Made by a program: the position numbers and the translations under genes. Shown here one piece after another: positions 58,101 through 64,000 of a stretch of DNA of 64,000 bases. Source of the stretch: Rhodocyclaceae bacterium (GTDB lineage: Bacteria; Pseudomonadota; Gammaproteobacteria; Burkholderiales; Rhodocyclaceae); assembly GCA_008080565.1 (NCBI GenBank), contig VIKE01000008.1, positions 1 to 64,000 on the forward strand. The letters run 5' to 3'. Below the pieces are notes generated by a model, which did not search any database, was not told where the DNA came from, and saw nothing but the letters and a program-made list of their open reading frames with translations. The stretch's first letter is position 1; every line of letters starts with the position of its first letter.

Positions 58101-60146
58101 CGGTCGAACCGGATCGTCAAGCAACTCGAGGCGATGAAGAAAAGCTGGCAAGCACGACTGGAAAAACTGTCCGCCGATAGCAAGAAGGACGACCTGCTGA
58201 CCTGGGAGCAACTGGGCATCGACTGGCTGTTCGTCGACGAAGCCCACTTGCACAAGAACCTCTACCGGTTCACCAAGATGACCCGGGTGGCCGGGCTGCC
58301 GCTGACCAGTTCGGAGCGCGCCTTCGATCTCTTCCTGAAGACGCGCTACACCATGCAGCGCCACGGCAACGCGCAGCGCGGCGTGGTGTTCGCGACGGCG
58401 ACGCCGGTGGCCAACACCATGGCCGAAGTCCACACCATGATGCGCTACCTGCAACCCAAGCGGCTGGAGGAACTTGGGCTGCAGCAGTTCGATGCCTGGG
58501 CGGCGACCTTCGGGGAGAGCGTAACGGCGCTGGAAATCGCGCCGGACGGCAGCGGTTATCGGATGCACACGCGCTTCGCACGCTTCATCAACGTGCCCGA
58601 ACTGATGGCGGTGTTCGGCGAAGTGGCCGACATCCGCACGGCTGAGATGCTGGACCTGCCGGTGCCGAAATTGCGTGGCGGCAAGCCGCGCATCGTCGCC
58701 TGCCCGGCCAGCCCGTCGCTGAAGGCCTTCGTGCAGACCCTGGTGTTGCGGGCGGAAGCCATCCGCAACGGCGAGGTCGATCCGAAGGACGACAACATGC
58801 TGGCGGTGACCACCGACGGCCGCAAGGCCGCGCTGGATTTCCGGCTGGTGGCACTGACGGCGTGCTTCGACGAGAACGGCAAGGTCGCTGCCTGCGTGCG
58901 GGAAGTGCATGCCATCTGGCAGCGCACGATGGATTTCCGCGGCGCGCAGTTGGTGTTCTGCGACTTGTCGTCCCCCAAGGGCGGCAGAACGTTCAGCGTC
59001 TACGACGACTTGCGGGCGCGGCTCATGGCGGCGGGCATTCCCGAAAAGGAAGTCGCCTTCGTCCATGATGCCGAGACCGATGCCCAGAAGGCCGCGCTGT
59101 TCAAGGCGATCCGGGAAGGCCGGGTGCGGGTGCTGGTGGGGTCTACCGCCAAAATGGGTGTAGGCACCAACGTGCAGACGCGCCTCGTGGCGCTGCATCA
59201 CCTGGATGCCCCGTGGCGTCCCTGCGATGTGGAGCAACGCGAGGGCCGCATCTTGCGCCAGGGCAACCTGAGCGAGGAAGTGGAAATCTTCCGCTACGTC
59301 ACCCAGCAAAGCTTCGACAGTTACTCGTGGCAGACGCTGGAGACCAAGGCGCGCTTCATCGCCCAGGTCATGGCGGGAGACAAGGGCATCCGCTCGCTGG
59401 AGGATGTGGAACTGGCGGCCCTGTCCTACGCCGAGGTGAAAGCCTTGGCCTCGGGCAATCCGCTGGTGATCGAGAAAGCCGGTGTAGACGCGGAGGTGGC
59501 CAAGCTCTCGACGCTGTTCTCGGTGTGGCGCAATCAGCGCTATGCCAATGAAAGCGAGGTGGGCCGGCTGCCGATGATGATTGAGGCGCTGGAGAAAAAG
59601 GTGGCCCTGTACGCGAAGGATGAAACCCGAGTCGAACCACTGGCCATGCAGGGCATCGCAATGGAACTAGGCGGACACAAGATCGCCGGGCCCGATGCGG
59701 TGGGCGAAGCGCTACGTGGCTTGGTGAAGTCGGCCAAGGAAGAAGTGCGTACGGCCAGCCGAATGATCGAACGGATCGTCGGCCGGTTTGGCGGCTTCGA
59801 CCTCGGCATCCTAGCCACCCGTGACAAAGAGACGCCCAGCCTGTACCTGGCTGGACACTGCCTGTACAACGCCGAGCCCTATCAAACGGGTCCGGCGCTG
59901 GTGGCGGCCTTACTGGGAGCGCTCGAATCGGTCGGCAAACATCATGCCGATGCCGTGGCGCAGTTGGCGACTCGCCGAAAGCGGCTGGAAGATCTCCGGC
60001 TGGAATTGGCCAGGTCCTTCGAACACGAAGGCCGGCTAACCGATCTGCTGGTCCGGCAAAGAGAACTTCTCAAGCGACTCGACCTGGACAAGGACGAAGC
60101 AGGCAGTGCGAATGCCGATGCCGAAGAAACACGGCAAGCCGCGTGA
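55137..60146 (+). CDS. DNA methylase-helicase fusion (DarB-like, ICE type)
   Basis: 1669 residues. The N-terminal part has RYTGWGGLPASFN near 120-135, the SAM-binding motif VLEPAAGIGHF near 197 and NVPFGKY near 264 in place of the adenine-methylase NPPY. The second half is an SF2 helicase: VVGAGKTAVCV near 870, DEAH (FVDEAHLHKN) near 1032, TATPVANTMAEV near 1087, and QREGRILRQGN near 1365, followed by coiled segments. Proteins of this type are carried by integrative elements and are similar in layout to the phage P1 antirestriction protein DarB. The start is ATG 55137, with GGAGA 8 bases before it. A protective or restriction-evading role is inferred. Confidence 0.85.
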   Translation: MARRSTAPSMWLPGFDPDEPEPPTLPKLAIPIVVPTVEAALAECIEATQIETPEPAIVARASWRTTSLVVEAAPRILWPRLTSAGRLYPVGAVAKFEANLVAIDTLQRMENENRIPSAEERRALQRYTGWGGLPASFNLDTDEPAWAERARRLQDLLPAEDYASGRASVNNSHYTEIHVIEAMWQAIHRFGFSGGRVLEPAAGIGHFIGTMPEDLAGCSTVTAIEIDRLSGRILQALYASGGADVRIAPFEKTPLPENWFDLVIGNVPFGKYQVADQSNRAYAHYNIHNYFLGRAIDLVRPGGLVCLITSSHTMESRQETVRQYLASQAHLLGAIRLPKGAFAGIAATEVQTDILFLRKRQRSETVEAEWLDITAVPNELRHPLAPPNRYLPINEWYMRHPEFCIGRIRSESNGYEEVPMAVFEGDLETALRERIALLPTGVFEPVKHATAPLRVVVPAEAGARPGSFRLHQGRVHRVEGGELVDVHDQLNATQRGRITGMCAIRDHARTLLDAQLEDENNGHLGHQRAMLNGTYDRFVAKYGCLTDRANALAFRRDPDYPLLLSLEHYDEESGTARKAALFSQRTLSRVVEPDRAGEPSEALAASVQWRGRVDPAYMAGLLEAPEAEVMAMLVSAGHIFLDPMDGDWKTADDYLSGNVKTKLKQAALSGPAYRRNVDALERVQPEDLPPAAIEPRLGAVWVPAHDVEAFVQEVLELKDCQVAYSAEAGAWSVKYGEWEARQNVKVTQEFGTSRMNAIELVQCALNVQVPTVRDRDPETDRYYVNADETLAAREKLGLVKERFATWAFSETERRERLCRIYNDLFNATRPRHFEGSHLKLPGFSRCFDLHPHQPDAVWRIVQSGNTGLFHVVGAGKTAVCVIASMELRRLGFAHKPCHVVPNHMLAQYTAEFVRLYPNASVLMASKEDLEGDRRRELVSRIATGDWDAVVITHSSFERIKLSPQFTEGYIKEIIHEIEMAVRAEKSNDRSNRIVKQLEAMKKSWQARLEKLSADSKKDDLLTWEQLGIDWLFVDEAHLHKNLYRFTKMTRVAGLPLTSSERAFDLFLKTRYTMQRHGNAQRGVVFATATPVANTMAEVHTMMRYLQPKRLEELGLQQFDAWAATFGESVTALEIAPDGSGYRMHTRFARFINVPELMAVFGEVADIRTAEMLDLPVPKLRGGKPRIVACPASPSLKAFVQTLVLRAEAIRNGEVDPKDDNMLAVTTDGRKAALDFRLVALTACFDENGKVAACVREVHAIWQRTMDFRGAQLVFCDLSSPKGGRTFSVYDDLRARLMAAGIPEKEVAFVHDAETDAQKAALFKAIREGRVRVLVGSTAKMGVGTNVQTRLVALHHLDAPWRPCDVEQREGRILRQGNLSEEVEIFRYVTQQSFDSYSWQTLETKARFIAQVMAGDKGIRSLEDVELAALSYAEVKALASGNPLVIEKAGVDAEVAKLSTLFSVWRNQRYANESEVGRLPMMIEALEKKVALYAKDETRVEPLAMQGIAMELGGHKIAGPDAVGEALRGLVKSAKEEVRTASRMIERIVGRFGGFDLGILATRDKETPSLYLAGHCLYNAEPYQTGPALVAALLGALESVGKHHADAVAQLATRRKRLEDLRLELARSFEHEGRLTDLLVRQRELLKRLDLDKDEAGSANADAEETRQAA

Positions 60147-60154
60147 ATTGATTC

Positions 60155-60190
60155 ATCCCCCATGGCCGAAAGGCTGAGGGGGATTTTTTT
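60155..60190 (+). terminator. Terminator after the methylase-helicase
   Basis: Stem ATCCCCC (60155-60161) and GGGGGAT (60178-60184) with an inner GCC-GAAA-GGC, followed by seven T. Confidence 0.88.
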
Positions 60191-60544
60191 AGGGCGACGT
60201 TGGATCGCACCGGCAGCAATCTGATGCGAAGCAAATGAGAAATCGCCCAACATTTCGGCAATTATTTTCCTCCTTGAATAACACCAAGTTCGAACTGAAA
60301 CAGGCCATCGATTTACCCTTTACCACCGAGTGGTTTTCGGTGCCGCCAGCCGCACCCCATGGGCAAACACCCAAGTTGGGCACCCTCCACCCCTCTCTGG
60401 TACGCGCCGTACAGGCCGCATTTCAGGCAGCGACCGAATGAGCCGCCCCTTGTGCCTGGGGTAACGCACACCTGGATTCCAAGGGCTTGGTTGTGGCAAA
60501 CGTAATCACGACCTTGAATCCAGGCTAAGCACAGCGCGATACTA
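60191..60544. other. Gap after the terminator without a supported gene
   Basis: Only short frames without clear ribosome sites are found here on either strand, and the composition is less GC-rich than the neighbours. A 68-residue frame at 60235 has no ribosome site. Leader copy C begins at 60545. Confidence 0.4.
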
Positions 60545-60917
60545 CAAGTGCTCTCTGTGGACATCGTGTCTGCACAGCCTTCATCGGCAACTCCGGTCGC
60601 CCTGAAGTCCAGCCTCGCTGGCGTCGCAGTCGTCACCTGCCTTCCGAATACCCAACTACTGTCGGGTCCGGCCGTTCATTTGGCCGAGAGTACTGTTCAG
60701 CCATCAGGCTGGATGTTGTGTCCCGCCGTCGTTCGACCTTCGGGTTGATCGGCATTGAACGAAGGCCCGGTTCGCAAGAGCCGTAGGCCGTCATCCTGCA
60801 CATGCCGCCTGGCATGTCCTGAGCCGCTCTGCCGATCCGGGCGGAGCATCCCGAACGGGGAACCCCAAGTTCCCCGCCAGGGACAGGTGTTCCCTTTCAT
60901 TCCTGAAGGAGAGCACC
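60545..60917 (+). repeat. Island leader repeat, copy C (boxes 1, 2 and double hairpin)
   Basis: A 373-base leader. Box 1 at 60545-60577, box 2 at 60620-60642, then hairpins GGGGAAC/GTTCCCC (60857-60863 and 60869-60875) and AGGGA/TCCCT (60879-60883 and 60891-60895). The last stem ends 22 bases before ATG 60918. It is close to copy B for about the first 100 bases and then differs until the hairpins. Confidence 0.75.
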
Positions 60918-61091
60918 ATGTTCGCAACCCCTGTGACCAAAACGTCGCGTCCAGTTGCTGTGCTGTTGGGTGGTTCCGGGTATGCCCGGCCTGCCACATG
61001 CACACCAGTCGTACCAGCGTTATTGAAGCCGCCGCCGATCGTCTCCGGACACCCCGGCAGCACTTCCGAGCCTCATGCAGTGGGAGCCTGA
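60918..61091 (+). CDS. 57-residue Pro-rich small protein after leader C
   Basis: Starts at the ATG that follows GAAGGAGAGCACC, the same ribosome site as in the other leader copies. The product is rich in Pro, Thr, Val and Gly (TCTPVVPALLKPPPIVSGHP) and has no known family. The next gene starts 2 bases after its stop. The position makes it the first gene read from leader C. It could be a leader peptide or a small regulator; function unknown. Confidence 0.55.
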   Translation: MFATPVTKTSRPVAVLLGGSGYARPATCTPVVPALLKPPPIVSGHPGSTSEPHAVGA

Positions 61092-61093
61092 CC

Positions 61094-61315
61094 ATGCCGA
61101 TCAGCCTCTACCGCCGGCGCATTGCAGCCACCGTGATTCAACTGGCCAAGGACGATCCATCCCTGGTCAAGGAAGTCATCGCCCGCTTGCGAGAGTCGGG
61201 CGAGATCGAAGCCGACGATCTGGTCTATCTGGACCGGATTGCCGACCGCTGGATCAAGATTGCCGAGGAGAACAGCAAGGCTGTATCAGCGTACCCGCGT
61301 CAAGCGTGCGGGTAA
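61094..61315 (+). CDS. Small helical island protein
   Basis: 73 residues: MPISLYRRRIAATVIQLAKD, then a helical acidic stretch with ESGEIEADDLVYLDRIADRW. No family recognised. It starts 2 bases after the 57-residue gene, so it relies on coupled translation. Its 3' end overlaps the minus-strand gene at 61286 by 30 bases. Confidence 0.65.
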   Translation: MPISLYRRRIAATVIQLAKDDPSLVKEVIARLRESGEIEADDLVYLDRIADRWIKIAEENSKAVSAYPRQACG

Positions 61316-61516
61316 TGGGATGCCTTTGGCCTTAGCCAGTTCCGCAGCGATTTTTTCCAGCAGATTCGGACGTTCGTCGTTCAGCGTATCGGCCCACCGG
61401 GACAATGCCTGTTCGATGTCGTCCGGTGTTCGCGCCCCGTCGAAGTCGAGTCCGAGTTTTCGGAAATCCTCGATTTCGCCGGGCGTGAACCGTAGTACGT
61501 CGCCTGCACGCCGCAT
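61286..61516 (-). CDS. Small hypothetical island protein
   Basis: 76 residues with a helical N-terminal half (FTPGEIEDFRKLGLDFDG) and SRWADTLNDERPNLLEKIAA. No known family. It overlaps the convergent gene at 61094 by 30 bases and is divergent from the gene at 61647. A weak ribosome site (AAGAGG) precedes ATG 61516. Confidence 0.55.
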   Translation of the reverse strand: MRRAGDVLRFTPGEIEDFRKLGLDFDGARTPDDIEQALSRWADTLNDERPNLLEKIAAELAKAKGIPLPARLTRVR

Positions 61517-61581
61517 GGTGTTGGCACCTCTTGTCTCGTGTGGGCATTCAGCTTAACAGCGCCACATGTCCATGCAACCCC

Positions 61582-61622
61582 GGGGAGTCTACCGCTTCCC
61601 CGACAGGGGACAGGTGTTCCCT
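61582..61622 (+). promoter_or_regulatory. Double hairpin leader without boxes 1 and 2
   Basis: GGGGA/TCCCC (61582-61586 and 61597-61601) and AGGGGA/TTCCCT-type stem (61605-61622), ending 24 bases before ATG 61647. The sequence GGGGACAGGTGTTCCCT is nearly the same as in leader C. Boxes 1 and 2 are not found upstream, so the hairpin unit can stand alone. Confidence 0.65.
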
Positions 61623-61646
61623 CTGTTCACCTTTGGAGATAACACC

Positions 61647-62162
61647 ATGTCAATCGAGAAGTCCCGTCCTCGTCCACGGCGCTCCAGCCTCGAATCTGAG
61701 GAAGAACGTGCTTGGGTTGGTTTCTACCAGCGCGTCGGCCGGGATCCGGCCATCGCTAGCGAAGTTCTGGCCCAGTTGGAGTCCGATCCTGAAATGAAAC
61801 GCAGCCATCTGGCGCTTTACCTATGCTGCCGGGAATCCCTCCGTCAGCACAAGGCCCGCCAGGCGCGCCACAAGCGGATCGGTCAGTTCGTCCGTTGGCT
61901 GTGCATCGGGCTGTTCATCCAGCCACTGCGCGATCTGCAGAAGTTGTGGCGTCATGGTGGCGACATCGCCGTCGAATGCCTGCCCGAAGTAGCCAAAGAA
62001 CCGGCCGTCGCTCAGGTTCGCCGCCTGGCTAGGGAAGCCGAGTTCCAAAAGGCGCGCACAGCCTTCAACCAACGGACGGCTGCATCAGCGGCCGAACAAG
62101 TACCCGCATCGACTGAAACTCAGGCCGCGCCCAGCGCAAAAACAACGCGCACGGCCGCCTGA
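61647..62162 (+). CDS. Island protein with one hydrophobic segment
   Basis: 171 residues. The N-terminus is basic (MSIEKSRPRPRRSSLESEEE), the middle has a Leu/Ile-rich segment (FVRWLCIGLFIQPL, about 84-97) and the end is Ala/Thr/Gln-rich. No family recognised. ATG 61647 follows GGAGATAACACC, the leader-type ribosome site; an in-frame start at 61566 would read through the hairpin region and is less likely. Confidence 0.7.
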   Translation: MSIEKSRPRPRRSSLESEEERAWVGFYQRVGRDPAIASEVLAQLESDPEMKRSHLALYLCCRESLRQHKARQARHKRIGQFVRWLCIGLFIQPLRDLQKLWRHGGDIAVECLPEVAKEPAVAQVRRLAREAEFQKARTAFNQRTAASAAEQVPASTETQAAPSAKTTRTAA

Positions 62163-62419
62163 CCCGAGAAGAGCTGGACCAGTATCGGTCCAGCCTGCAA
62201 TGCGGCGCCCCCATCGTCGCAGCCGGATCGCCGAGCGCGCACGCCCACGTCACCAAGCGTGAGCATGCGGCGCTCGTCTCGATCCCTGCCCAATTCATCG
62301 AATGCCCGTAAGCGTCGGCCAGACGACCGCACCTGCCGCGAAATCTGCCGCCACACCGTCACACTCCCGCCCGCCGTATTGCCCCGGCATGCCGGCCTTT
62401 TTAAGCAAGGAATCCATTG
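62163..62419. other. Intergenic region with a palindrome
   Basis: No supported gene. A short hairpin GGACCAGTATCGGTCC occurs near 62173. Near the right end the perfect palindrome CCGGCATGCCGG (62384-62395) is followed by CCTTTTT, which could be a weak terminator or a protein-binding site. Confidence 0.4.
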
Positions 62420-62662
62420 ATGAGAACCATTACTGAAATCCTGAATGCCATCGAAGCACATGCAGAATGCGCCATCGCCCAAGAACTTCTCCGTATGAAA
62501 AAAGAAGTCCGGCAACTGCGTCCGTCCCTGTGCCCGGACGACCAGGAACACGCCAACGCCCTGCTGTTGAAATTGGAACGTCTGGTATCCGAGCAGATGG
62601 TCGTTGTTCCCGATGACGCAGCCTTGGAAGAACGCTTCCAATCTGCCGCGCAAGCAGCCTGA
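62420..62662 (+). CDS. Small helical island protein
   Basis: 80 residues, fully helical in character (MRTITEILNAIEAHAECAIA, then LLLKLERLVSEQMVVV). No family recognised. ATG 62420 follows GCAAGG; a TTG one codon earlier is possible. The gene lies in the same direction as its neighbours. Confidence 0.65.
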   Translation: MRTITEILNAIEAHAECAIAQELLRMKKEVRQLRPSLCPDDQEHANALLLKLERLVSEQMVVVPDDAALEERFQSAAQAA

Positions 62663-62711
62663 ATCGCGGCTGACGTATTGGCCGTCAATTCAACAGACAG
62701 CCGGAAAACCA

Positions 62712-62760
62712 GCACCCCGTGGGGTTCACGCCCAGTGGGGTGCAGGCGCCACGGGGTTTT
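62712..62760 (+). promoter_or_regulatory. Two mutually exclusive hairpins before the 223-residue gene
   Basis: CCCCGTGG (62715-62722) can pair with CCACGGGG (62749-62756), which is followed by TTTT as in a terminator. The overlapping GCACCCC (62712-62718) can instead pair with GGGGTGC (62737-62743). Both cannot form together. This is the layout of an attenuator. The gene start is 15 bases after the T run. Confidence 0.5.
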
Positions 62761-62774
62761 GAAAGGAACCCGAG

Positions 62775-63446
62775 ATGAACAAGGTAAGCATTAATGCTGA
62801 ACAACAACTCTATGTGATCGATTGCGGCGAGGGCTACTCCTGCTTCGGCTTTGCCAACGCCCGCGATCATGCCGACCAGATCGCCAGAAAACTGAACCGA
62901 TCAGACCTGGCCTTCGCGGACGAGGACTATGCCACCCTCTCCGGCTACGAAAAATATTGCCATGCCGTCCAGGCCTGGAGTCAATCGCCGCTGACGCGCA
63001 CAACCTATTTCGACCCAGGCACCGATGCCAGGGCCGCCAATGTTCTCGAGTCCTGTCGGACTCACGAACGAAAGATCCGTCTGATTCTGGGCGACACGCT
63101 TACCGGCGAACCCTGGCTGGAAGAGCACGATGTCGTCGGTCGGATTGGCCGCTCGATCGGAACCCTGAAAGTCCCTCTGCTGATCGAACCTGGTGAACAT
63201 GGCGGCAGCGCCATTCTGTGTACCTGCATCCTGGCCATCGTTGACTGGGCGTCCGGCAATTTCCTGTACCGCCATGACGCTTATCGGGAAGCCGAGTTGA
63301 GCATCAAGCCATCAGCCAATGCCGAACGTCCCTGGGACGTACTCCGGCGCGAAGAAATCGTCGCCAGTTTCCGGGATATAGGTCAGGCCGGCGCCTACCT
63401 TGCCTTCATGCGCGGAGCGACGATCGAGCCGCGCGTCTTCCGCTGA
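62775..63446 (+). CDS. Unknown 223-residue island protein
   Basis: A soluble protein: YVIDCGEGYSCFGFANARDH near the start, GDTLTGEPWLEEHDVVGRIG and LIEPGEHGGSAILCTCILAI in the middle. This looks like the small unknown proteins common on ICEs and plasmids; no function is established. A strong ribosome site (AAAGGAA) precedes ATG 62775. The hairpins upstream suggest regulated expression. Confidence 0.75.
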   Translation: MNKVSINAEQQLYVIDCGEGYSCFGFANARDHADQIARKLNRSDLAFADEDYATLSGYEKYCHAVQAWSQSPLTRTTYFDPGTDARAANVLESCRTHERKIRLILGDTLTGEPWLEEHDVVGRIGRSIGTLKVPLLIEPGEHGGSAILCTCILAIVDWASGNFLYRHDAYREAELSIKPSANAERPWDVLRREEIVASFRDIGQAGAYLAFMRGATIEPRVFR

Positions 63447-63457
63447 CACCGCCAAAG

Positions 63458-63774
63458 CAAGTCCATGGGGCATGGTTCTCGCACAGCCCCCTCATCGACA
63501 ACGCTATGCAAAATCGACCGGAATCTGACCGGCTTACGCATGGCGTTGCTACCAGCCCATTGAAGCCCGCTACCCGATGCGAGAAACTTGCCAAGCCTAA
63601 ATGCATTCCATTGTGGAATGCCACCCGGTTTTTGGCCGGCGTCGCAGTCGATACCTGCCTCATTCGCCTTGCCGACTGTCATTTGTACATTCGTCCACAC
63701 CATCATCCCACGCGGGGACCTCGTCCCCGTCGGGATCGGCGTTCCCGCTTTTCCCATTTGTAGAGGAGAACGCC
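63458..63774 (+). repeat. Island leader repeat, copy D (boxes 1, 2 and double hairpin)
   Basis: A 317-base leader. Box 1 at 63458-63486 (CAAGTCCATGGGGCATGG, then CTCGCACAG), box 2 at 63638-63660, hairpins GGGGAC/GTCCCC (63714-63719 and 63723-63728) and CGGGA/TCCCG (63731-63735 and 63743-63747). The ribosome site GAGGAGAACGCC and ATG follow. The stretch between box 1 and box 2 is longer than in B and C. Confidence 0.7.
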
Positions 63775-64000
63775 ATGAATATGTCTACCCTGTCCCGCGC
63801 CGAGCTCGTCCGCGAATTACTCGCGCCCACAGTTTGCGCGTCGAGTGTCCTACCCTTGCATGTCAGCGATGCCGTTGCCCACATTGGCATGGGCGACCTT
63901 CCCGAAACTGAGTTGGCCCACCGCCTGGACGTGGCGCGCGAACTGCTGTTGCGCGACTTGCGCGAACAGATGTGCAACAGCCCGGTGATGTCCTCACCGC
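63775..64000 (+). CDS. RadC-type (JAB domain) protein, partial
   Basis: The first 75 codons are visible. After a short N-terminus (MNMSTLSRAELVRELLAP), the helical region with LLRDLREQMCNSPVMSS matches the segment just before the JAB metalloprotease domain in RadC-like proteins of integrative elements. The JAB domain itself lies beyond the right edge. The role of RadC-type proteins on elements is unclear. The start is fixed by the leader-type ribosome site. Confidence 0.65.
   Translation, partial: MNMSTLSRAELVRELLAPTVCASSVLPLHVSDAVAHIGMGDLPETELAHRLDVARELLLRDLREQMCNSPVMSSP

Noticed and set aside
56493-59309. Two long minus-strand frames opposite the methylase-helicase
   Set aside because: Antisense shadows of the 1669-residue gene; no start signals or domains.
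60235-60441. 68-residue plus-strand frame after the methylase-helicase terminator
   Set aside because: No ribosome site and no homology pattern; the region is better described as intergenic before leader C.
49916-63774. Leader repeats considered as CRISPR, IS ends or duplicated genes
   Set aside because: The spacing is kilobases, not tens of bases; copies share an orientation and precede genes; no transposase or inverted terminal repeats are present.

Overview
The window is GC-rich DNA from a betaproteobacterium, most likely a Rhodocyclales relative of Dechloromonas/Azonexus. This rests on the protein flavour of the OmpR, Mfd, Isc and Cox genes, the PEP-CTERM proteins with a PrsT-type TPR protein, and a caa3-like cytochrome oxidase locus. 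The genus is an inference. No rRNA, tRNA or CRISPR array was seen.

Chromosomal part, 1-47,700. 1-4,073: a DUF3106-like periplasmic protein (partial), ompR, a damaged envZ, then thpR-ispF-ispD on the minus strand. 4,115-8,407: an MgtC/DUF4010 membrane protein and the three AmmeMemoRadiSam genes (Memo, AMMECR1, radical SAM), ending in a hydrolase-like gene. 8,488-15,377: two small proteins, a PEP-CTERM protein with an Hcp-like body, mfd, aroG with an internal deletion, a small membrane protein and serB. 15,382-25,514: a SulP transporter and a long minus-strand isc cluster (iscR, a second desulfurase, iscS, iscU, iscA, hscB, hscA, fdx, iscX, then a YkgJ-type protein, a VF530 protein and two small genes) behind a candidate IscR site, plus cysE. 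25,645-31,550: a lipoprotein serine hydrolase paired with an acyl carrier protein, another PEP-CTERM protein, and PrsT. 31,717-36,156: mltG-tmk-holB-pilZ-tatD-ankyrin on the minus strand. 36,249-38,932: a damaged ygfZ, an NRDE protein, an L,D-transpeptidase and tadA. 39,031-47,610: SCO, then coxB, coxA, a 45-residue assembly peptide, cox11, coxC, a DUF2909 protein, SURF1, a CxxxC membrane protein, ctaB and ctaA, which together give the structural subunits, copper delivery and heme a supply for one terminal oxidase.

Island part, about 47,686-64,000 and continuing past the right edge. It begins at what looks like the 3' tip of guaA (ending Ile-Glu-Trp-Glu-stop), a known insertion hotspot for integrative elements. 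It carries a ParM-like ATPase with a small partner, a tyrosine recombinase, several small unknown genes, an ADP-ribosyltransferase-like gene broken in a homopolymer, a 452-residue unknown protein, a 1669-residue DNA methylase-helicase fusion, further small genes, and the start of a RadC-type protein.

The most unusual signal is a family of long untranslated leaders on the island. Two separated sequence boxes recur four times in the same orientation. A tandem double hairpin placed about 20-30 bases before ATG recurs before four genes or gene pairs. I read this as a shared post-transcriptional or antitermination control system of the element; the function is inference.

Caution: envZ, aroG and ygfZ each lack an internal block, and an island gene is frameshifted in a homopolymer. 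Either real decay or assembly error could explain this.
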